DNA of 64,000 nt, from positions 682,001 through 746,000 of the forward strand of contig NZ_CP109132.1 of NCBI RefSeq assembly GCF_035918015.1, in the 5' to 3' direction. Position 1 is the stretch's first letter. Each line of letters starts with the position of its first letter. Of the stretch, positions 60,306-64,000 are shown in pieces. The position numbers were made by a program, and so were the translations under genes. The DNA comes from Streptomyces sp. NBC_01754. Lineage in GTDB: Bacteria; Actinomycetota; Actinomycetes; Streptomycetales; Streptomycetaceae. Below the pieces are notes generated by a model. The model saw only the letters and a list, made by a program, of their open reading frames with translations. It had not been told where the DNA came from and made no database searches.

Positions 60306-61052
60306 GTGGGCGGTGGGGGAAGAGCGGCCGGGCGGGTGTGCTGCACGCTGGCGCTCGCCGCGTCGACCGCACTGGTGGCCGGATGCGGAGACGGCCGGGG
60401 AGACGCACCTCCACGCCCGACTGCCCGGCCGCTGATCAGGAGTTGTGTGACCTCCTCCGGAGGCCTCGTGGCCGACCTGGACGCCGACGGCATCGCCGAC
60501 CGTGTCTCCCCTCCCTCCCTTACCGGCGCTGATCTGACCCTCGCCTTCGGAGCCGAGGACGGGCGGAGGACGGCGGTCGGTACCCGGGACCTCGCCGGGG
60601 AACGTGGTGAGGACCTACAGGATGTGCTGGCCGTCGTGGCCGACTTCGACCAGGACGGCTGGAACGACCTCTTCATCGCCGCCACCGACGCGTTCGGCGG
60701 CGACGACCCGTTGAAACCGGGCGTCTCCGAGCTGCGGCTCGGACCGTTCTCGGCGCGCGGACGCGGCCAGAGCGTTCACCCGGTGGACCTGACCGAACCG
60801 CGTGCCGTCACCGTCGCCGACTTCAACCACGACCGCTACCCGGATCTCGCGTCCTACGGCCACGAGGGCGACGGTGTCTACTCGACCGTGGCCCGCCTCG
60901 GCGGCCAGAAGGGCCTCGCGCGAGAACTCGACGAGGAGAACAGGCGGCACACGAGGACAGCTGATCAGACCGGCCGGAAGGTCCCCGGCTCCATGCCCGA
61001 GGCCGACCTGACGGCGTTCCATCCGGCCTGCGGTGATGACGACACCGGGTGA
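60306..61052 (+). CDS. FG-GAP/VCBS-repeat lipoprotein
   Basis: 248 residues. The signal peptide contains CCTLALAASTALVAGC, a lipobox with the acylated Cys near residue 27, so it is anchored outside the membrane. Two or three FG-GAP-like calcium loops follow: VADLDADGIADRVSP, VADFDQDGWNDLFIA and VADFNHDRYPDLASYG, all Asp-rich. This is shorter than typical integrin-like propellers, so it is probably a partial or minimal member. The N-terminal half after the signal contains a lone Cys in LIRSCVTSSGG. GTG 60306 follows GGAAGGCGAG. It is unrelated to CRISPR genes and has its own promoter space of 57 bp. Confidence 0.75.
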   Translation: MGGGGRAAGRVCCTLALAASTALVAGCGDGRGDAPPRPTARPLIRSCVTSSGGLVADLDADGIADRVSPPSLTGADLTLAFGAEDGRRTAVGTRDLAGERGEDLQDVLAVVADFDQDGWNDLFIAATDAFGGDDPLKPGVSELRLGPFSARGRGQSVHPVDLTEPRAVTVADFNHDRYPDLASYGHEGDGVYSTVARLGGQKGLARELDEENRRHTRTADQTGRKVPGSMPEADLTAFHPACGDDDTG

Positions 61053-61157
61053 CGTGCGGTTCCGCATCATGCCGGATGTGGTGGTGGTCGTGGGCCGCGC
61101 CGGCCTCGGCACGTTCCGATTCCGCGCGGGAAGCCCCCGAAAGCGGCGGCACGGCCG

Positions 61158-61208
61158 CCCCGGACCGTCCGGGCCGGGCCACGAGCTGCCTGGCCGGACG
61201 GTCCGGGG
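61158..61208. terminator. bidirectional hairpin between the lipoprotein and PKS genes
   Basis: Perfect 15-bp stem (61158-61172 with 61194-61208) and a 21-nt loop between two convergent stop codons. Confidence 0.7.
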
Positions 61209-61227
61209 GGGGAACCTGTCCCTCCGT

Positions 61228-64000
61228 CTACGTTTCCTGCCCGGGGAGGTCGAGACGCTGGTGGACCAGACGGGCGAAGTGGCTCAAGGTGCGTCCGGTG
61301 GCCAAGTCCGCCGGCGCGAGGCGGACGGCGAAGAGATCACGGGCGCTGACGAGGAACTGCATGCCGAGCAGGGAGTCGAGTCCGAAGTCGGTGACGGGGC
61401 GGGTGGGGTCCATGTCGCCCTGATCGGTCTGAAGGACCCCCGCGAGGAGATGGCCGAGCGCGTCGGTGATCTTCTGCACCGCCTCTTCCGCCGGCAGGCC
61501 CGCCAGCGTCCCCAGGAGTTCGTCGCGGCCGTCCGGGGAAGCGAGGGAGGAGGACGGTACCAGGTGGGCGAACCGCGGGGTGGCCAGAGCGGGCAGCAGG
61601 TGACGGGCGGTTCCCCAGCGGAAGCGTCCCGCTCCGGCGACATCGGTGCCGGCGGCGAGGAGGTGGCCGGCGCTCGCCAGGGCCTCGGTGGGGGTGAGGA
61701 GTTCGAGGCCGCGTTCGGTCATGGCGGCTTCCATGCCGCTGCGGGCGACGTATCCGGTTTCGCTGATGGGGCCCCAGGCCAATGCCGTACCCGCCTTGCC
61801 GGCGCCGCGCCGGGCCCGGGCACCTGCCTCCAGGTAGGCGTTGGCTGCCGCGTAGGCGGCCTGTCCGGGGTTGCCGATGGTGGCGGAGACGGAGGAGTAG
61901 GTGAGGAAGAGGTCCAGGTCACGGTCGGTGGTGAGCCGGTCCAGCAGTGCCGCGCCCGCCGCCTTGGGTGCCAGCACGGCGGCGAACCGGTCGTCGGTGA
62001 GCTCGGACAGCGGTGCGTCGTCCATGTGCATGGCCGCGTGGACGATGCCGCGCAACAGGTGTCCTGTGGCGTCCACGGTCTCGATCACCCGGCGCAGTGC
62101 GGTCTCGTCGGTGACGTCGACGGCGTGGGCGGTGGTGTGTACGCCACGGTCGGTCAGCCGCCGGAGCAGGGCGGGTGCCTCGGGGGTGCCGGGTCCGCGG
62201 CGTGAGAGCAGGGCCAGGTGCCGGGCCCCGTGGTCGGCCAGCCAGTGGGCCGTGGCGGCGCCGAGTCCGCTCAGCCCGCCGGTGATCATGTAGGTGCTGT
62301 CGTTGTCGAGGACGAGGGTGCCGGGGGCGGGCTCGACGAGGACGGGTTCGTCCAGGGGGTCGAAGCTGATGACGACCTTGCCGGTGTGCCGGGAGTGCTG
62401 CAGGAGGTGGAAGGCCTCCTCGACGCGGGCTGCGGGGTAGACCGTGTGGGGCAGCGGCCGGTAGGAGCCGCAGCTGATCTGCTCGTCGAAGACCGAGACG
62501 AGACGGGAGCGCAGGGCCGGGGACTCCATGACGGCATCGAGGTTGAAGGCGGTGAAGGTGAGGCTGCGGTGGAAGGGGCGCAGCGTCATCGGGTTGTTGA
62601 GGTAGATGTCCCTCTTGCCGAGTTCGATGAACCGGCCGTTGGGACGCAGGAGGTCGAGGTTGTGGGCGATGGCTTCGCCGCTGAGGGAGTTCACCACGAC
62701 GTCCACGCCCTGGCCGCCGGTCAGTTCCCGTACCCGCGGGACGAAGTCCAGGCTGCGGGAGTCGAGGACGTGTTCGGCGCCGAGCGTGCGGAGCAGGTCC
62801 CGCTTGGTCTCCGTACCGGCGGTGGCGAGGACGCGGGCGCCCTGGTTGCGGGCGCATTGCAGGACGGCCAGGCCCACGGCTCCGGCTCCGCCGTGGACGA
62901 GTACGGTCTCCCCGGGGCCGAGGCAGGCCTGGTTGACCAGGGTGTGATGGACGGTCAGGAAGGCGACGGGGAAGGTCGCCGCTTCCGCGAAGCCCATCCC
63001 CTCGGGGATGCGGACCACGGCGGCGGCGGCGGTCGTCGCGTGGGAGGCGAGGGCAGCGGGCACGAGGCCACAGACCCGGTCGCCCGGCTTCAGGCCGTGC
63101 ACACCTGGTCCCACCGCGCGTACGAGGCCGGCGCCGTCCGTGCCCAGCCCCCGGCTGAGGGGGCTGTTCTCCACCGCTTCGGGCGGCAGCAGGCCGTTGG
63201 CCCTCATGGGGTCGCGGTAGTTCAGAGCCACGGCCCGCATCTCCAGGGCCACCTCGCCGGGCCCGGGTTCGGGGATGTCGGTCTGCCGCCAGAGCAGCCG
63301 TCGGTGCAGGCTCGGGTCGCGGGCTTCCAGAATGAACGGCGTGCCGGCGGGCGTGGCGGGGGGCTCGTCCCGCGCGTGCTGGACCTGCCGGGGCACGAAA
63401 CGGCCGTGCGCGGTCAGGACGATCTCGTCCTCCTGGGCGCTCTCGTCGCCGTCGGCGGCGAGGAGTTCCCCCGCAAGACGGTGTGCGTCGGCGGCCGTCG
63501 CCCCGGTGCGTTGCCAGGACAGACGTCGCACGCGCAGGTCGGGGCGCTCGTTGGCGAGTGTGCGGCAGGCCGCCCAGACGGCCGCGTCGTCCGGATGCGT
63601 GGGCCGCTCCGGGGCCGGGAACAGGCCGGTCGGGCGGGTGACGAGCCACAACTGGGGGCTGGTACGGCCGTGGAGGCTGTCGCAGGCTGCGGTCAGGGCG
63701 CGCAGGAGGGCCGCTCGACGGGTGGTCAGGGCGACGGTCTGCCGAGGTGCGGGCTCGGCGAGCAGCAGGACGACGCGCGGCTCGCGGTCGGTGGTCAGCG
63801 CCTCGGCCCAGGCGTCGGCCTCCTCGGAGGCGGCGACGACGGTGGCCTCGCCGAGAAGCACGGCCAGGGCCCGCGCGGTCGGCATCTCGGTGCCGTCCTC
63901 GACGGCGACGATCCAGGAGGCTCCGGGAACCGGTGTCGGTACCCCGGTCTCGGCGGCATGGCCGCGGGTGGCCGCGGCGAGGAGCACGGAACGGTCCTCG
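61228..64000 (-). CDS. type I polyketide synthase, C-terminal part with ER-KR-ACP (5' end beyond right edge)
   Basis: About 924 codons are visible with no start codon required inside the window. The part nearest the edge is a KR structural subdomain (RRAALLRALTAACDSL, ACRTLANERPDLRVRRLSW). The enoyl reductase follows (about 63300-62360) with ALNYRDPMRANGLLP, VHGGAGAVGLAVLQCARNQGARV and NSLSGEAIAHNLDLLRPNGRFIELGKRDI. The catalytic KR follows (about 62310-61700) with ITGGLSGLGAATAHWLA and Tyr in QAAYAAANAYLEA. The ACP has its Ser codon at 61372-61374 in FGLDSLLGMQF. The protein ends 60 residues later with no thioesterase or docking helix, so chains leave by another enzyme. ER plus KR indicates a reducing module or iterative PKS. 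Confidence 0.92.
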   Translation of the reverse strand, partial: EDRSVLLAAATRGHAAETGVPTPVPGASWIVAVEDGTEMPTARALAVLLGEATVVAASEEADAWAEALTTDREPRVVLLLAEPAPRQTVALTTRRAALLRALTAACDSLHGRTSPQLWLVTRPTGLFPAPERPTHPDDAAVWAACRTLANERPDLRVRRLSWQRTGATAADAHRLAGELLAADGDESAQEDEIVLTAHGRFVPRQVQHARDEPPATPAGTPFILEARDPSLHRRLLWRQTDIPEPGPGEVALEMRAVALNYRDPMRANGLLPPEAVENSPLSRGLGTDGAGLVRAVGPGVHGLKPGDRVCGLVPAALASHATTAAAAVVRIPEGMGFAEAATFPVAFLTVHHTLVNQACLGPGETVLVHGGAGAVGLAVLQCARNQGARVLATAGTETKRDLLRTLGAEHVLDSRSLDFVPRVRELTGGQGVDVVVNSLSGEAIAHNLDLLRPNGRFIELGKRDIYLNNPMTLRPFHRSLTFTAFNLDAVMESPALRSRLVSVFDEQISCGSYRPLPHTVYPAARVEEAFHLLQHSRHTGKVVISFDPLDEPVLVEPAPGTLVLDNDSTYMITGGLSGLGAATAHWLADHGARHLALLSRRGPGTPEAPALLRRLTDRGVHTTAHAVDVTDETALRRVIETVDATGHLLRGIVHAAMHMDDAPLSELTDDRFAAVLAPKAAGAALLDRLTTDRDLDLFLTYSSVSATIGNPGQAAYAAANAYLEAGARARRGAGKAGTALAWGPISETGYVARSGMEAAMTERGLELLTPTEALASAGHLLAAGTDVAGAGRFRWGTARHLLPALATPRFAHLVPSSSLASPDGRDELLGTLAGLPAEEAVQKITDALGHLLAGVLQTDQGDMDPTRPVTDFGLDSLLGMQFLVSARDLFAVRLAPADLATGRTLSHFARLVHQRLDLPGQET

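Overview
The window looks like a Streptomyces (or close relative) chromosome. Base composition is very GC-rich, third codon positions are almost always G or C, GTG and TTG starts are common, and the gene set is typical of that group: LacI-controlled sugar ABC operon, DasR-type operator, class F-like sortase, Scr1-type regulator remnant, type I-E Cas proteins and polyketide genes. No rRNA, tRNA or CRISPR array was seen.

Layout. 1-2.5 kb: partial methyltransferase, OYE-family flavin oxidoreductase and a small conserved hypothetical, all on the minus strand. 2.7-9.6 kb: a sugar-uptake locus (lipoprotein, two permeases, GH3 glycosidase) with a divergent LacI regulator. Gene order and a CGAA-N3-TTCG operator make it look like a xylobiose (bxl) locus. 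9.7-23.4 kb: mostly housekeeping or accessory genes: cysteine hydrolase, ung, BadF-type sugar kinase, CbiX-like protein, lactonase behind a dre-like site, remains of a deleted divergent gene pair, HAD phosphatase, Ser/Thr kinase, aldo/keto reductase, secreted GH16 glucanase, LigD-type 3'-phosphoesterase, aquaporin, and a sortase with a four-repeat surface protein. 23.5-28.1 kb: transketolase, then a FAD monooxygenase and TetR regulator sharing a 34-bp operator. 28.2-29.5 kb: a decayed segment (truncated small gene, DUF6879 gene, frameshifted XRE regulator).

29.6-47.8 kb: the main feature, a five-gene minus-strand operon resembling polyunsaturated fatty acid synthases. It encodes a KS-CLF-AT-(FabA-like DH)x4-PS-DH protein (PfaC-like), a KS-AT-ACP-KR-DH protein (PfaA-like), a PfaD enoyl reductase, a thioester-reductase-type SDR and a WS/DGAT-like acyltransferase. 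The likely logic is iterative building of a long acyl chain on one ACP, tuned reduction and desaturation by DH and PfaD, reductive release to aldehyde or alcohol, then esterification. The product cannot be read from sequence.

48.4-51.8 kb: BCCT osmolyte transporter, nucleotidyltransferase and methyltransferase. 52-60.2 kb: type I-E CRISPR interference genes (cas3, cse1, cse2, cas7, cas5, cas6e) with no cas1, cas2 or array in view. 60.3-61.05 kb: FG-GAP lipoprotein. 61.2 kb to the right edge: the C-terminal part (ER-KR-ACP) of a reducing type I PKS running in from the right.
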